64,000 nucleotides of DNA from Synechocystis sp. PCC 7509 (GCF_000332075.2 NZ_ALVU02000001.1:2430324-2494323), one strand, 5' to 3'. Shown: positions 25,631 through 36,993, counted from the stretch's first letter. Numbers and translations are program-made. The notes: generated from the sequence alone by a model not told the origin.

Positions 25631-25930
25631 ATGGCTAATATCAAGTTTATAAAAGAAGAAAAAGAAGCGATCGCAGCAGATGGGGCAAATCTGCGTATCA
25701 AAGCAATAGAGAATGGGATAGATATTTATACCCTTAGAGGTAAAATGATGAACTGCGGCGGCTATGGACAGTGCGGTACGTGCATTGTAGATATAGCCGA
25801 AGGACTAGAAAATTTATCGCCCAAGACAGACTTTGAAAATCGCAAGTTGAAGAAGAAGCCATCCACCTATAGGTTAGCTTGTCAAGCGTTAGTTAATGGG
25901 CCGGTGAGCGTCATCACTAAACCTAAATAA
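25631..25930 (+). CDS. Plant-type [2Fe-2S] ferredoxin family protein
   Basis: The start is the ATG at 25631 with AGGAAA seven to nine nt upstream; an in-frame upstream start at 25601 lacks this. The 99 residues contain the cluster ligands [10 protein letters not shown] and a fourth Cys in RLACQAL, the beta-grasp arrangement. Spacing C-x5-C-x2-C (instead of x4) and the basic stretch [12 protein letters not shown] resemble the subgroup seen beside respiratory/NDH-1 functions rather than PetF. It would carry electrons in the cytoplasm. The partner is unknown. Confidence 0.85.
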   Translation: MANIKFIKEEKEAIAADGANLRIKAIENGIDIYTLRGKMMNCGGYGQCGTCIVDIAEGLENLSPKTDFENRKLKKKPSTYRLACQALVNGPVSVITKPK

Positions 25931-25975
25931 GCATTAAATAACTCTTTGGTAATCGATACGCCAACAGTTTTTTTA

Positions 25976-26743
25976 CTACTGCTCTTGATAATTCCAAAGT
26001 AATCCCCCATCAACAAAGAATGTTGAACCAGTAATATAGTCAGCGTCGGAGGAAGCTAAGAACTGCGCGATCGCACTAACATCTTTGGGTTGTCCTAAGC
26101 GATTGAGGGGAATATTTTTTAGTAAAGCCCCTAAAGCAATTGGATCGTTTAATAGCTTACTATTCATTGGTGTTGCGATCGCTCCTGGTGCGATGTTATT
26201 AATCGTGATACCGTAAGGGCCTAATTCCACCGCCAAGTTGCGCGTCATCATCTTTAAGCCGCCTTTACTAGCACAGTAAGCCGTGAAGTTGGGAAAAGGT
26301 AACTCCTCGTGTACAGAACTAATATTAATAATTTTCCCGGTGCGCTTTGTTTGCATGAGATGCTGGACAAAAAACTGTGTAGCAAAAAAGCAACCTTTCA
26401 AGTTGATATCTAGCACCTTGTCATAATCTGCTTCGGTAACTTCCCAAAAAGGAGCATTAGTTTCTATTGCGGCATTATTGACTAAAATATCTAACTGACC
26501 AAAATGTTTAATTGCTTGGTCAATTAGCTGACGAAGTTCGCTAACAACACTAATATCAGCTTTAATAATCAAGCCTTTACTTCCCGTTGCTTCTACTTGT
26601 TTTAAAGTTTCCTCGGCTTCTGTAATATCAGAACGATAGTTAATGACAACAATTGCTCCGGCGGCGGCTAAACTAATTGCAATGTCTTGACCAATTCCCT
26701 GACCGCTACCTGTTACCAAAGCAATTTTACCCTCTAGCTTCAT
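25976..26743 (-). CDS. Short-chain dehydrogenase/reductase
   Basis: This is a classical SDR of 255 residues: TGSGQGIG at residues 11-18, NNAA near 90, catalytic Ser in NISSV, YCASK (Tyr and Lys) near 157, and IAPGAIATPMN after it. The tail DYITGSTFFVDGGL is typical of the glucose 1-dehydrogenase-like group. NRS at the end of beta2 suggests NADP. The substrate is not deducible. It converges on the ferredoxin gene and is divergent from the invertase gene. Confidence 0.9.
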   Translation of the reverse strand: MKLEGKIALVTGSGQGIGQDIAISLAAAGAIVVINYRSDITEAEETLKQVEATGSKGLIIKADISVVSELRQLIDQAIKHFGQLDILVNNAAIETNAPFWEVTEADYDKVLDINLKGCFFATQFFVQHLMQTKRTGKIINISSVHEELPFPNFTAYCASKGGLKMMTRNLAVELGPYGITINNIAPGAIATPMNSKLLNDPIALGALLKNIPLNRLGQPKDVSAIAQFLASSDADYITGSTFFVDGGLLWNYQEQ

Positions 26744-26908
26744 CTAAAAACCCCTCTAGATTTATATTGGCGCAATCAAACCGTACAGATTTTAGACTAT
26801 CCAAATAGTTAAAACCTCAACCAAAATAGAGATAAAGCCCTAAATATTTGCTCTAATTGAAATCTTTGTTTATCCTCTAGCTATGAAGTCAAGAGGATCA
26901 AAGAGAAG

Positions 26909-28279
26909 TTGAGCGAACGATCTTTAGCCATCGAAGAACAAGCTTGGGAAACGCTAGAAAAGTCAATTATTTATTACCATGAGAAACCTATTGGCACTAT
27001 AGCCGCTCTCGATCCAGGTATTGACGCGGCAAACTACGATCAGTGTTTTATTCGAGATTTTGTTTCCGCCGCTCTGGTTTTTCTAATTAAAGGTAAAGCA
27101 GATATTGTACGGTTTTTTCTGGAAGAAACGCTAAAATTGCAGCCAAAAACAACGCAGTTGGATTGTTTAAAGCCCAGTCGTGGCTTAATGCCTGCTAGTT
27201 TTAAAATTGGCTTTGCTAACGGACAGGAGTATTTAAAAGCTGATTTTGGCGATCATGCGATCGGTCGGGTTGCGCCAGCCGATGCGGGTTTGTGGTGGAT
27301 TATTTTGTTGCGGGCTTATACTATCTCTACTGAAAGTAAAGAGTTTGCGTCTCGTGGCGATTTTCAAGAAGGGATTAGATTAATTCTTGAACTATGCTTA
27401 GTTACTCGCTTTGATATGTATCCAATGGTGTTAGTTCCCGATGGTGCGAGTATGATTGACCGTCGTTTGGGACTTTACGGACACCCTTTAGATATTCAAT
27501 CGTTATTTTATGCAGCTTTAAAAGCCAGCTTAGAATTGCTAACGCCAATTAAAGAAAATCAAGCAATTATTCAAGCTGTGCGTAACCGCTTAGATCCATT
27601 AGTTAAGCAACTGAGGGAAAATTACTGGTTAGATTCGGGGCGCTTGAATGTAATTTATCGCTTTCAAGTAGAGGAGTATGGCGAAGAAGCCCTCAATCAA
27701 TTCAATATTTATTCTGACTCTATCCCTTTTTATCGGTTGGCGAAATGGCTGCCCGAAGCTGGGGGTTACTTAGCGGGGAATTTGGGGCCAAGTCAGTTAG
27801 ATTGTCGGTTTTTTTCCTTGGGTAATTTGATGGCGATTGTTGCTTCTTTAACGGACGAACAACAATCCCATAAAATTTTAAATTTAATTGAATTGCGTTG
27901 GAGCGATTTAATTGGTGAAATGCCGATGAAACTTTGTTATCCAGCTTTAGAAGATGTGGAATGGCGAATTGTTACGGGAGCCGATCCTAAAAATCGTCCT
28001 TGGTCTTATCATAATGGCGGTAGTTGGCCAGTTTTATTATGGATGTTGACGGCGGCGGCGAAAAAAATGGATAGAGGCGAATTAGCCCATCATGCGATCG
28101 CTATTGCCGAAAGAAGATTAATTGAAGACAATTGGCCTGAATACTACGATGGCCCCGATGGTCGCTTGATTGGGAAAGAAGCCCGAAAGTATCAAACCTG
28201 GACAATTGCCGGGTACTTGTTGGCTAAAGAGTTGATTGCTAATCCTAGTCACCTAAAACTGATTGCTTTCGATGCTTAA
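26909..28279 (+). CDS. Neutral/alkaline invertase, GH100
   Basis: The 456-residue protein is of the cytoplasmic alkaline/neutral invertase type and hydrolyses sucrose to glucose and fructose. Family segments visible are ANYDQCFIRDFVSAAL near residue 40, SRGLMPASFK, DFGDHAIGRVAPADAGLWW, VLVPDGASMIDRRLGLYGHPLDIQ and the C-terminal RPWSYHNGGSWPVLLW. Catalytic acids sit in the IRDF and VEW segments. Translation starts at a TTG behind AGAGG. Sucrose is a compatible solute in cyanobacteria, so the enzyme probably turns over stress sucrose. No sucrose synthesis gene is adjacent. Confidence 0.94.
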   Translation: MSERSLAIEEQAWETLEKSIIYYHEKPIGTIAALDPGIDAANYDQCFIRDFVSAALVFLIKGKADIVRFFLEETLKLQPKTTQLDCLKPSRGLMPASFKIGFANGQEYLKADFGDHAIGRVAPADAGLWWIILLRAYTISTESKEFASRGDFQEGIRLILELCLVTRFDMYPMVLVPDGASMIDRRLGLYGHPLDIQSLFYAALKASLELLTPIKENQAIIQAVRNRLDPLVKQLRENYWLDSGRLNVIYRFQVEEYGEEALNQFNIYSDSIPFYRLAKWLPEAGGYLAGNLGPSQLDCRFFSLGNLMAIVASLTDEQQSHKILNLIELRWSDLIGEMPMKLCYPALEDVEWRIVTGADPKNRPWSYHNGGSWPVLLWMLTAAAKKMDRGELAHHAIAIAERRLIEDNWPEYYDGPDGRLIGKEARKYQTWTIAGYLLAKELIANPSHLKLIAFDA

Positions 28280-28336
28280 GGTTGATAGACAGACGGCAGC
28301 GTTAAAATTATTAGGGACTATTACGCGCTGCTTTTT

Positions 28337-31276
28337 ATGTCTCCTTCTGCCCATACTCCCGATAACAATACTATTCGTATTCGTGGCGCTAGACAGCATA
28401 ACCTCAAAAACATCGATTTAGAATTACCGCGCGATCGCCTAATTGTTTTTACAGGGGTTTCAGGTTCCGGTAAATCTTCCCTAGCTTTTGATACGATCTT
28501 CGCTGAAGGTCAGCGCCGTTATGTAGAATCTCTTAGCGCCTACGCTCGGCAATTTTTGGGACAGCTAGATAAGCCGGATGTTGAAGCTATCGACGGCTTA
28601 AGTCCGGCTATTTCTATCGATCAAAAATCTACTTCCCACAATCCTCGCTCTACGGTAGGGACAGTTACCGAGATTTACGACTATTTGCGTTTGTTATTTG
28701 GACGCGCGGGAGAACCTCATTGTCCGATTTGCGATCGCTCTATTGCACCGCAAACCGTCGATCAAATGTGCGATCGCATTATGGACTTACCCGACGGTAC
28801 ACGCTTCCAAATCCTTGCGCCCGTCATTCGCGGTAAAAAGGGTACTCATCGCAAATTGCTTTCGAGTTTAGCTTCCGAAGGTTGGGTGAGAGTGAGGGTA
28901 AATAATGAGGTGCGCGAGCTATCTGACAACATCGATTTAGATAAAAATTATACCCACACTATCGAAATTGTTATTGACCGCTTAATTAAAAAACCTACTA
29001 TTGCCGAGCGTCTAAGCGATTCTCTAACTACTTGTCTGCGTCTTGCTAGTGGAATTGCGGTTATTAACTTGATAAATGATACATCGGGTAAGACAGGTGG
29101 AGTCCAAGCTGATAGTAAGTATAACTCAACTAGCGAAAAAATAGCAAAGGAAAATGATGATTTAAACTCTACAAATACCCCTAATTCTTATCAACAAGAA
29201 TTGATTTTTTCGGAAAACTTCGCCTGTCCAGTACATGGTGCAGTTATGGAAGAATTATCGCCGCGTTTATTTTCTTTTAATTCTCCTTACGGTGCTTGTC
29301 CAAACTGTCACGGATTGGGTAGCTTACAAAAGTTTGCCGCCGAGCTTGTAGTTCCAGATCCCCAAGCGCCGGTATATGCGGCGATTTCTCCTTGGTCAGA
29401 AAAAGACAACTCTTACTACTTATCACTGCTTTACAGTGTCGGACAAGCGCACGGGTTTGAGATTCAAGCTCTTTGGCACAAACTCACAGAGGAGCAACAG
29501 CAAATAATCTTATACGGTAGCGACAAACCCGTATGGATAGAAGATCGTAAAGATTACAGACGTTACGCGGGAGTGCTGCCTATTCTCCAGAAGCAGTACA
29601 AAGAAGCTTCAGAGTTGCAAAAGCAAAAGTTAGAGCAGTATTTAGTTAATCAGCCTTGCGAAGTCTGTTTAGGTAAAAGATTAAAACCCGAAGCGCTGGC
29701 GGTGAGGCTGGGACAGTATCGAATTACTGACTTAACAGGCGCATCGATTGGGGAGTGTCAGCAAAAGTTACTAAAAATGCAACTAAGAAGTCGCGCCTTA
29801 CAAATTGCCGACTTGGTGCTAAGGGAAATCAAAGCAAGGCTGCAATTTCTCTTGGATGTAGGTTTAGACTACCTCACCCTAGATCGTCCCGCGATGACGC
29901 TCTCAGGAGGCGAAGCGCAACGAATTAGACTCGCAACGCAAATAGGTTCGGGATTAACGGGAGTATTGTATGTTTTGGACGAACCGAGTATTGGTTTGCA
30001 TCAGCGAGACAACGGACGATTATTGCAAACGTTGACTAAATTAAGAGATTTGGGAAATACGCTAATTGTTGTCGAACATGACGAAGAAACAATTAGAGCC
30101 GCCGATTATTTAGTAGATATTGGCCCTGGTGCTGGTGTTCATGGCGGTTATATTATTTCAAAAGGTAATTTAGAAACCTTATTAAATGCCTCTGATTCTC
30201 TCACAGGTGCGTATTTATCAGGAAAACGCGCGATCGCAACTCCCACTCTTCGCCGCGAAGGAAATGGGCGTAACTTATCAATAAAAAATGCTTGTCGCAA
30301 CAACCTACAAAACATTGATGTAGATATTCCTTTAGGCAAACTTGTCAGCGTTACCGGGGTTTCGGGTTCGGGAAAATCTACTTTAGTTAACGATTTACTG
30401 TACCCAGCATTGCAACATCAATTAACGCGCAAAGTGCCTTTACCTCAAGGATTAGATGAAGTTAAAGGACTAAATGCTGTAGATAAAGCGATCATTATTG
30501 ACCAGTCACCAATCGGGCGTACTCCTCGTTCTAATCCAGCTACTTACACAGGAGTTTTTGATGTCATTCGTGAAGTATTTACCCAAACCATTGAAGCCAA
30601 AGCTAGAGGCTACAAAGCCGGACAATTTTCCTTTAATGTTAAAGGTGGACGTTGTGAAGCTTGCGGTGGACAAGGGGTAAATGTCATTGAAATGAATTTT
30701 TTACCAGACGTTTACGTGCAATGCGAAGTATGCAAAGGTGCGCGTTATAATCGCGAAACTCTGCAAGTTAAATTCAAAGATAAATCTATTGCTGATGTTT
30801 TAAATATGACCGCCGAAGAAAGTCTAGAATTTTTTACAAACATTCCTAGAGCCGTAAATAGATTACAGACATTAGTAGATGTAGGTTTAGGTTACGTGAG
30901 ACTAGGACAACCAGCAACTACTTTATCTGGCGGCGAAGCGCAAAGAGTAAAATTGGCATCAGAATTATCCCGTCGAGCTACTGGAAAAACTCTTTATTTA
31001 ATTGATGAACCAACTACAGGCTTATCTTTTTATGACGTACATAAATTACTAGATGTATTGCAACGTTTAGTAGATAAAGGTAACTCAATTTTGGTAATTG
31101 AACATAACTTAGATGTAATCCGTTGTTGCGATTGGGTAATAGATTTAGGACCTGAAGGCGGTAATAAAGGTGGCGAGTTAGTTGCTGTAGGTACACCAGA
31201 ACAAGTCGCAGCTAATTCGCGCTCTTATACAGGGCAATATTTAAAACAAGTATTGCAACAACATTCAGCAAAATGA
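28337..31276 (+). CDS. uvrA: Excinuclease ABC subunit A
   Basis: The damage-recognition ATPase of nucleotide excision repair has 979 residues. Two ABC modules are clear: Walker [10 protein letters not shown] near residue 42 and GVSGSGKST near 675, signature LSGGEAQRI and LSGGEAQRV, and Walker [10 protein letters not shown] and YLIDEPTTG. The zinc modules are also present (CPIC, CPVHG...[14 protein letters not shown]...CEVCKG). A hydrophilic insertion near residues 245-285 (about 40 residues) makes it slightly longer than E. coli UvrA. It starts 57 bp after the invertase gene. Confidence 0.97.
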   Translation: MSPSAHTPDNNTIRIRGARQHNLKNIDLELPRDRLIVFTGVSGSGKSSLAFDTIFAEGQRRYVESLSAYARQFLGQLDKPDVEAIDGLSPAISIDQKSTSHNPRSTVGTVTEIYDYLRLLFGRAGEPHCPICDRSIAPQTVDQMCDRIMDLPDGTRFQILAPVIRGKKGTHRKLLSSLASEGWVRVRVNNEVRELSDNIDLDKNYTHTIEIVIDRLIKKPTIAERLSDSLTTCLRLASGIAVINLINDTSGKTGGVQADSKYNSTSEKIAKENDDLNSTNTPNSYQQELIFSENFACPVHGAVMEELSPRLFSFNSPYGACPNCHGLGSLQKFAAELVVPDPQAPVYAAISPWSEKDNSYYLSLLYSVGQAHGFEIQALWHKLTEEQQQIILYGSDKPVWIEDRKDYRRYAGVLPILQKQYKEASELQKQKLEQYLVNQPCEVCLGKRLKPEALAVRLGQYRITDLTGASIGECQQKLLKMQLRSRALQIADLVLREIKARLQFLLDVGLDYLTLDRPAMTLSGGEAQRIRLATQIGSGLTGVLYVLDEPSIGLHQRDNGRLLQTLTKLRDLGNTLIVVEHDEETIRAADYLVDIGPGAGVHGGYIISKGNLETLLNASDSLTGAYLSGKRAIATPTLRREGNGRNLSIKNACRNNLQNIDVDIPLGKLVSVTGVSGSGKSTLVNDLLYPALQHQLTRKVPLPQGLDEVKGLNAVDKAIIIDQSPIGRTPRSNPATYTGVFDVIREVFTQTIEAKARGYKAGQFSFNVKGGRCEACGGQGVNVIEMNFLPDVYVQCEVCKGARYNRETLQVKFKDKSIADVLNMTAEESLEFFTNIPRAVNRLQTLVDVGLGYVRLGQPATTLSGGEAQRVKLASELSRRATGKTLYLIDEPTTGLSFYDVHKLLDVLQRLVDKGNSILVIEHNLDVIRCCDWVIDLGPEGGNKGGELVAVGTPEQVAANSRSYTGQYLKQVLQQHSAK

Positions 31277-31526
31277 AAATTTTACCCAACTATCTCTCGC
31301 CATTAAATTATTTTGATCGGTAAAAGTTTAGGACTGGAGAAAATAATGTTAATGAAAATAGGTAAATGATATCAAAAATAATTATTTCACAAATATAGCA
31401 ATCCAAAGCTCAATTCATAGACATTAAATCTGGGGGGCGGCATTTTTGGACAGAATCCTTTTGACCAAAAGATTCCTTCACAATCTATTGCGCCCTTACA
31501 AATATATTTGGCTCAATTGATAAACG

Positions 31527-33128
31527 CTATATATTCTTTGATGTTAATAAATCGCTAAACACGGAATTTTTATACTTTTTTGATATAGCTTTGAAATAAA
31601 TAACTGCTTTATTTATTGTTGGTAAAACTTCCAAACTCTCTATCGTAGAATCAAACAATTTGGGATTTATTTTAAGTTCTGACAAAGTTTTAGCATTTAC
31701 TTTGCCATATAACTCTTGAACTATTAATTCAACAATATTTTTGTGAGCATCTATAGAACTACCTTCCGCTTGCAATCTCTTCTTATCAACTCCCCATCTC
31801 AAAATATTTAATAGTTGTTGTGCAGAAATCCATGCAAAGCTAGAGCTAACTACAGCTTTGACAAACACTGCCAAATATTCTTTGATTTCGCCCTCTACTA
31901 AGTCTGATTTTACTAATAATTCTTGCAGCAATAACAAATGTCGATCTAGCGTACCGAGATTAAAAGGCGCAATTTCACTAATTAACATATCTTGAGAAGA
32001 ATCTACCGTTGTAAAATTTTCTTCTAAAGCATTAATTAATAAATGAATTTCTGTAGGTTTTGACCAATCAAATTGACCTAAAAAGAAAGCTTCTTCGTAT
32101 CCAGGAATTAAACCCTGAAAATAAATGGGGATCTGTTCACCAGATTGAATAATTTTATACAAAGCAATTTCCAAAGTTTCTGTAGGCCAACCTAGATTAT
32201 GCACAGTCAAAAACTTCAATTTACCAGGCTGAGATAAAACAAGAGCATTGAGTAACAAATGTACGGCTTCACCAACATTTTGACCGACTATATAGCGTTC
32301 GGGGGCGTGTAAATTAATGATTTTACCTTGCTCAATTTTATTATCTACTTGCTGGCACACTGAGCTATTATCTAGCATATGAGTAAAGCGCACCATCGAA
32401 TAAGTAGTATTACCCTGAAGTGCAGCTTGGGCAAATTGCCATTCAGCAATTTTTTTAGTTGCTGCATATACTTCACAAGTAAAGTATCTAGAAGCTTTAC
32501 CCGTAGATGAAAAGACGCATTGTTGAACGTTGTAACTTTCGCATAAACGAATAATATTTTCAATGCCGAAAATGCTAGTAGTAACAGTTTCGTGAATCTT
32601 GATTTCCGCTAACCAAGGTAAACGTTGAGCAGCTAAATGGAATACAAAACTTGGTTGTTCAGCATCAAAGATAGATTTAAGAGTCTCATAATCTCGAACA
32701 TCAGCCGCGTAAAAGGCATGAGGTATTTGTTTTTCGCTGGTAAAATTTATGGTTGAAGCATTTGTACCACGAATTTTATCTACAGAAATTATTCGTCTTA
32801 CTCCTAACTGGGCAAGTTTTTTGATAAGTTGACTGCCAACACAACCCTCTCCACCAGTTACCAATACTACTTTGTCGTCAACTAATCTCCTAATTTCTGC
32901 TGTATATAAGTAAATCTGACGATTCCACACATCCCCAAAAGGATCTTCTGTTAGTTTGCCTACAGCTAGATAAGATTGAATTAAGTCTGTTGTTAGTGCC
33001 TGCAAATCGGCGATAACGGCGGGATTTTGAGGTTCTGGAGAACCTGGAGGCACTAATTGCTGGATATTTTTGACAATTTCCGCCTTACTAGCAATATTAG
33101 CAAGCGATCGCTCAATCTTCTGCTTCAT
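31527..33128 (-). CDS. NAD-dependent epimerase/dehydratase-like protein with extra N- and C-terminal regions
   Basis: The Rossmann core (about residues 88-345) has VLVTGGEGCVGSQLI, DVRDYETL, FHLAAQRLP and YAATKK (Tyr and Lys of the active site), resembling the nucleotide-sugar 4,6-dehydratase/5-epimerase group of capsule loci. It is flanked by an N-terminal helical segment of about 85 residues and a C-terminal region of about 185 residues that I do not recognise, so the 533-residue total is longer than usual enzymes of about 340. No glycosyltransferase is adjacent. The substrate is unknown. Confidence 0.78.
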   Translation of the reverse strand: MKQKIERSLANIASKAEIVKNIQQLVPPGSPEPQNPAVIADLQALTTDLIQSYLAVGKLTEDPFGDVWNRQIYLYTAEIRRLVDDKVVLVTGGEGCVGSQLIKKLAQLGVRRIISVDKIRGTNASTINFTSEKQIPHAFYAADVRDYETLKSIFDAEQPSFVFHLAAQRLPWLAEIKIHETVTTSIFGIENIIRLCESYNVQQCVFSSTGKASRYFTCEVYAATKKIAEWQFAQAALQGNTTYSMVRFTHMLDNSSVCQQVDNKIEQGKIINLHAPERYIVGQNVGEAVHLLLNALVLSQPGKLKFLTVHNLGWPTETLEIALYKIIQSGEQIPIYFQGLIPGYEEAFFLGQFDWSKPTEIHLLINALEENFTTVDSSQDMLISEIAPFNLGTLDRHLLLLQELLVKSDLVEGEIKEYLAVFVKAVVSSSFAWISAQQLLNILRWGVDKKRLQAEGSSIDAHKNIVELIVQELYGKVNAKTLSELKINPKLFDSTIESLEVLPTINKAVIYFKAISKKYKNSVFSDLLTSKNI

Positions 33129-33379
33129 TTAAGAAAAAAAAGTTTAGTATAAATTACCACTGCTTATATTTTCCTCGAAGGTAATGGCAGTCCTCAAATA
33201 AATTACTAAATATATGTCAAAAGTCCTAATATATATTTGCCGTAATAACTTTACCTTAACTTTATAAAAATGTAGAAAATAAAAAATTATTTGTCACGAC
33301 ATAAATTTGCATTATTGATTAACCTAGCTTAAGGTGTATCTGACACCGTTAAATTAAAGCGTTTTTTAAATATAATCTT

Positions 33380-34165
33380 ATGTTCATTAATTTAATTGCC
33401 GACTATGGCAACGGCGATCCGGCTTTTGCAGAAGTAGTGCAACAACTTTCCATAGGCTTATCTAATACTCAAATTCATTGTCTTTCTGTACCGCCATTTA
33501 GTACCTTAGCTACAGGCTTTTGGATTGCTCAACTAGGGCTAAATCCGGGAGCAGAAAATCGCTTGATTTACCACAACTGCGCTCCTCGTCAAGATGACTC
33601 CGAACCGAGAATAGATAATGAAGGGGAAGGGCTTACTTATGCGCTTTTGCCAGGGGGAGTCAAAGTAGTAGGAGTAATTGCAGGTTATACCCTGTCATTT
33701 ATTAAAGATTATGCTGAAGTTATCCACACAATAAAAGTGTCGCGTGGTGGTTCGCAATTTCGCTCCCGCGATGTTTTTCCCACCGCAGCTATAGCGATCG
33801 CCAAAGGAGACTTTAGCTTATTAGGCGACAAGTTAAACCCTAACCAAATACCAGACGCACCAAGCGATCGCATAGCTTGGATTGATGGCTACGGTAATAT
33901 CAAAACTACCATCTCAAGCGATAGTCTCAATTTATTGCCCAATTCTAAAGTAGTAATTAGAGTCGGGGATGTAGTCAGCGATGCAGTTTATTCTGATGGT
34001 AGTTTTAAAGTCCCCGAAGGAACTTTAGCATTTTCTCCTGGTAGTTCCGGTTGGGAAAAAAAAGGTCAGCCTTTACGGTGGATGGAATTATTTTTGCGCG
34101 GCGGAAATGCTTGGGAACGTTTTGGCAAACCACGAATTAATCAAGTGGTGACGATCTTAAATTAA
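33380..34165 (+). CDS. SAM hydroxide adenosyltransferase-like protein (DUF62)
   Basis: The 261-residue protein has both halves of the DUF62/fluorinase-chlorinase fold: an N-terminal INLIADYGNGDPAFAEV, the central FRSRDVFPTAAIAIAKGD, and the C-terminal barrel IDGYGNIKTTI and AFSPGSSGWEKKG. The widespread members hydrolyse S-adenosylmethionine to adenosine and methionine using hydroxide and do not halogenate. The canonical Asp of the family is conserved in ADYG. It lies 62 bp before coaX, possibly in one transcript. Confidence 0.82.
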   Translation: MFINLIADYGNGDPAFAEVVQQLSIGLSNTQIHCLSVPPFSTLATGFWIAQLGLNPGAENRLIYHNCAPRQDDSEPRIDNEGEGLTYALLPGGVKVVGVIAGYTLSFIKDYAEVIHTIKVSRGGSQFRSRDVFPTAAIAIAKGDFSLLGDKLNPNQIPDAPSDRIAWIDGYGNIKTTISSDSLNLLPNSKVVIRVGDVVSDAVYSDGSFKVPEGTLAFSPGSSGWEKKGQPLRWMELFLRGGNAWERFGKPRINQVVTILN

Positions 34166-34227
34166 ATTTATTGAAGAAGACAAGAGACAGGTAGAAAAAC
34201 TGACTTTGTCCCCCTAATATTAATAGG

Positions 34228-35031
34228 ATGGTCAATAAATCTATTTGGCTGGCTTTAGCAATTGGTAATTCCCGATTACACTGGGCTTGGTTCAAAGGCG
34301 AAGAACTTTTTTGTACTTGGGATACGGCTTACTTGGCAAATAACCATATACAGCAGTTAGCAAAATGTCGAACTTGGGAAGACTTACCGCTAAAACTAGC
34401 GTTACCCGAACAAATACTTAAAGCAGATTTTATTTATCCCATCCCTTTGTACTTGGTTTCGGTTGTACCTAACCAAACAGAACTTTGGCGAAATTACCCA
34501 AATTTACAGGTAATTACTTTAGATAATGTACCGCTTAAAAATAAATATTCTACCTTGGGTAGCGATCGCGCATTGGCTTTGTGGGGTGCAAAAGAAACTT
34601 GGGGAATGCCAGCATTAGTTATTGATGCTGGTACAGCACTTACTTTTACAGGCATCGATGCAGATTTTGCTTTAATCGGTGGGGCAATTTTACCCGGATT
34701 AAGCTTACAGTTTCAAGTTTTAGAGCAAAAAACTGCTAATTTATCCAGCGTCGAACTACCTCAACAATTACCCCCACACTTTGCCAGAAATACCACCCAA
34801 GCAATCCAAAGTGGCATAATTTATTCATTAATTGCTGGCATGGAAAACTTTATTAATTCATGGTGGGAAATGTATCCCCATAGCCAGGTAATATTGACTG
34901 GAGGCGATCGCCTAATTCTATTTAACTATCTTTATTGTCAATTTCCGCAGCTAGCCAAGAAAGTGAAGTGCGATCGCCATTTAATTTTTTGGGGTATGCA
35001 AGCTTATCGAAAAGCCCAAAATTTAAGCTAA
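34228..35031 (+). CDS. coaX: Type III pantothenate kinase
   Basis: The enzyme has 267 residues and the ASKHA fold. It catalyses the first step of CoA synthesis, phosphorylation of pantothenate. [15 protein letters not shown] holds the first phosphate loop; the Asp usual in this loop is replaced (AIGNS for DIGNT), as in other cyanobacterial copies I know of. [11 protein letters not shown], the catalytic [25 protein letters not shown] and ILTGGD complete the signature. Its 3' end overlaps the convergent Nudix gene by 9 bp. Confidence 0.92.
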   Translation: MVNKSIWLALAIGNSRLHWAWFKGEELFCTWDTAYLANNHIQQLAKCRTWEDLPLKLALPEQILKADFIYPIPLYLVSVVPNQTELWRNYPNLQVITLDNVPLKNKYSTLGSDRALALWGAKETWGMPALVIDAGTALTFTGIDADFALIGGAILPGLSLQFQVLEQKTANLSSVELPQQLPPHFARNTTQAIQSGIIYSLIAGMENFINSWWEMYPHSQVILTGGDRLILFNYLYCQFPQLAKKVKCDRHLIFWGMQAYRKAQNLS

Positions 35032-35478
35032 AGTTGTCAAATTATCAAAATAATCTTGCAATTGTCGCCGATGATCGTGAGCTAGTTTACCATTGGGCAA
35101 AGAATCTAGCTTAAAAGCTTGAATATTTAACACTTCGTTTCGATCTCGAATTGCCATTACGCCTGTAACTTCCGCTTCCACAACAATACAAATTGAGTGC
35201 ATTCTGGGATCGCGATCGGGTGCAGAGTATACTCCTACTAAGCGGCAAATTTTGACAACATCTAGTCCCGTTTCTTCGGCTAATTCGCGCTTTACTGCCG
35301 TTGCGACATCTTCACCCCAATCAACTATTCCCCCTGGAAGCCCCCACAAGCCATTATCGCGCCTTTGAATTAAGACAATCCGACCATCAGGTAGAATTGG
35401 AATAATACTCGTGCCAGTTATCGGGTGACGAATAATTAACCCCAATACCGTCCGAATAATTTGCCATATACGGCTCAT
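35023..35478 (-). CDS. Nudix hydrolase
   Basis: The 151-residue protein carries an intact Nudix box: [24 protein letters not shown] (key residues G, E, R-E-L, E-E). It cleaves nucleoside diphosphates linked to another moiety, and the specificity is not visible. A hydrophobic N-terminus ([15 protein letters not shown]) precedes the domain. It follows the PBP4-like gene on the same strand with 33 bp between and overlaps the end of coaX. Confidence 0.88.
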   Translation of the reverse strand: MSRIWQIIRTVLGLIIRHPITGTSIIPILPDGRIVLIQRRDNGLWGLPGGIVDWGEDVATAVKRELAEETGLDVVKICRLVGVYSAPDRDPRMHSICIVVEAEVTGVMAIRDRNEVLNIQAFKLDSLPNGKLAHDHRRQLQDYFDNLTTLA

Positions 35479-35511
35479 AGTTTAAAACAATCCACTTTTA
35501 TTTAAGCTACC

Positions 35512-36993
35512 CTAACAACGACGCAAAGATACAAGCAACAAAACAATTTCATCTACAGCTTGTCTAATTGTTGCCGCGTTTTGGTCAGATTGATTGACAA
35601 TAATACTAAAAACAAGCGGCTCGTAGTTCGGCGCATTAATATATCCAGATAGAGCGATCGCCCCGCTTATTGTGCCTGTTTTGGCACTAACAACTCCTTG
35701 AGCCGGGGTATTTTTCAACCGATTAGTCATAGTACCACTTACCCCCGCTACAGGCAAGGAAGCCCGGTAAATAGCCGCATAGGGAGAAGATCCCATAGCG
35801 CTTAAAGTTTGAGAAATCGCTTCAGGGCTAACTAAATTATGCCGCGACAAGCCCGAACCATCAGCTAAAACGTAACCCGCCGGATTTACCCCCAACTGCG
35901 TCAGCGTCTGTTTGACGACTTCCAAACCTTTTGTAGCCGCCGTTGATTGAGGCAAATACACCTTAACGCCTAAACTCCGCAATAAAGCTTCCGCATACAA
36001 ATTATTGCTATTAAGGTTTGTTTCTAATAACAATTGCGATAAAGGTACTGATTCTACCGCCGCTAATTCTGTAATAAAAACAGCTAAAGGCGGTGCAATA
36101 GATTTAGTAGGGACATTATATTTAATTTTCTCCGTAACCAATGCTTGACGCAAATGTTGTAAAAAGTTTGCCACAGGATCGATAACTGCTAAACCAAAAG
36201 ATTCCGACGGCGCATCAATACTTAAATTACCGCTAATTTTGAGCGTAGAACCATTAAGAGCGCGGCTAACATTAACCGTCGTTGCTTCTCCCGGCTTAGT
36301 TGTCAACGATTTATTATCAATTTGCCATTGCTTGGCGGCGCTAGTAGAACCCCAAACAACGCCCAGAGGCTGACCTATTTTTTGCGGAAACAACTGTAAA
36401 CTAACAGCATTTTGATTGACAATTAAGCTATTAATCGGTGCGCCGTAATCTGCTTGCACGTCTTCCCATTCCCAACTTGGGTCAACGATATCGTTACCTT
36501 GAAAATAATTATCATCAGCAATTAGTTGAATTACTTGATTGACTCCTTTTTGCTTCAACTGCTGGGCTAGTTGTTTGAGTTGCACATCTGTCAAACTTGG
36601 ATCGCCGCGCCCAACAATTCGTAAAACCCCGTTACTTGTGCCGTAAATAGATGTACGGATGCGAAAATTTGCCCCTAATTTGTGCAAAGCCGCCGCCGTT
36701 AGTAATAGTTTGACATTAGAAGCAGGAATAAAATATTTTTGAGCATCGCGGCTGTAAATAGTTGTCGATGGAGATAAAGTTTGTACAACAATTCCCCAGC
36801 GTCCCCGGCTAAATTGCGGACGATTGGTAACTGTTTCTATAGCCTTACTCAGTTGGGCGGGACAAATAGCCCGATTAGCTTCTCCATTGATTCTTGGCTG
36901 CGGGTCTGTTTGTGCTACTGCTTGCCTAATATTGAATTGAGCAGAGAACAAAATTATGATTAATCCAGTTCTTTTAATAATCGTAGTTAGCAT
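35512..36993 (-). CDS. dacB: D-alanyl-D-alanine carboxypeptidase/endopeptidase (PBP4 type)
   Basis: The 493-residue protein has an N-terminal signal peptide ending near AVAQ. Active-site motifs of the S13 family are present: SNVK (Ser92, Lys95), SNN in NLNSNNLYAEALL near residue 315, and KTG in SAKTGTISG near 440. A large inserted domain separates the first two, as in PBP4. It trims peptidoglycan stem peptides in the periplasm. A downstream Nudix gene lies 33 bp away in the same direction. Confidence 0.93.
   Translation of the reverse strand: MLTTIIKRTGLIIILFSAQFNIRQAVAQTDPQPRINGEANRAICPAQLSKAIETVTNRPQFSRGRWGIVVQTLSPSTTIYSRDAQKYFIPASNVKLLLTAAALHKLGANFRIRTSIYGTSNGVLRIVGRGDPSLTDVQLKQLAQQLKQKGVNQVIQLIADDNYFQGNDIVDPSWEWEDVQADYGAPINSLIVNQNAVSLQLFPQKIGQPLGVVWGSTSAAKQWQIDNKSLTTKPGEATTVNVSRALNGSTLKISGNLSIDAPSESFGLAVIDPVANFLQHLRQALVTEKIKYNVPTKSIAPPLAVFITELAAVESVPLSQLLLETNLNSNNLYAEALLRSLGVKVYLPQSTAATKGLEVVKQTLTQLGVNPAGYVLADGSGLSRHNLVSPEAISQTLSAMGSSPYAAIYRASLPVAGVSGTMTNRLKNTPAQGVVSAKTGTISGAIALSGYINAPNYEPLVFSIIVNQSDQNAATIRQAVDEIVLLLVSLRRC

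Noticed and set aside
31014-31196. Substitution TGLSF for TGLHF in UvrA as a sign of degeneration
   Set aside because: All Walker, signature and zinc motifs are intact, and the Ser variant is to my knowledge usual in cyanobacterial UvrA, so it is ordinary variation.
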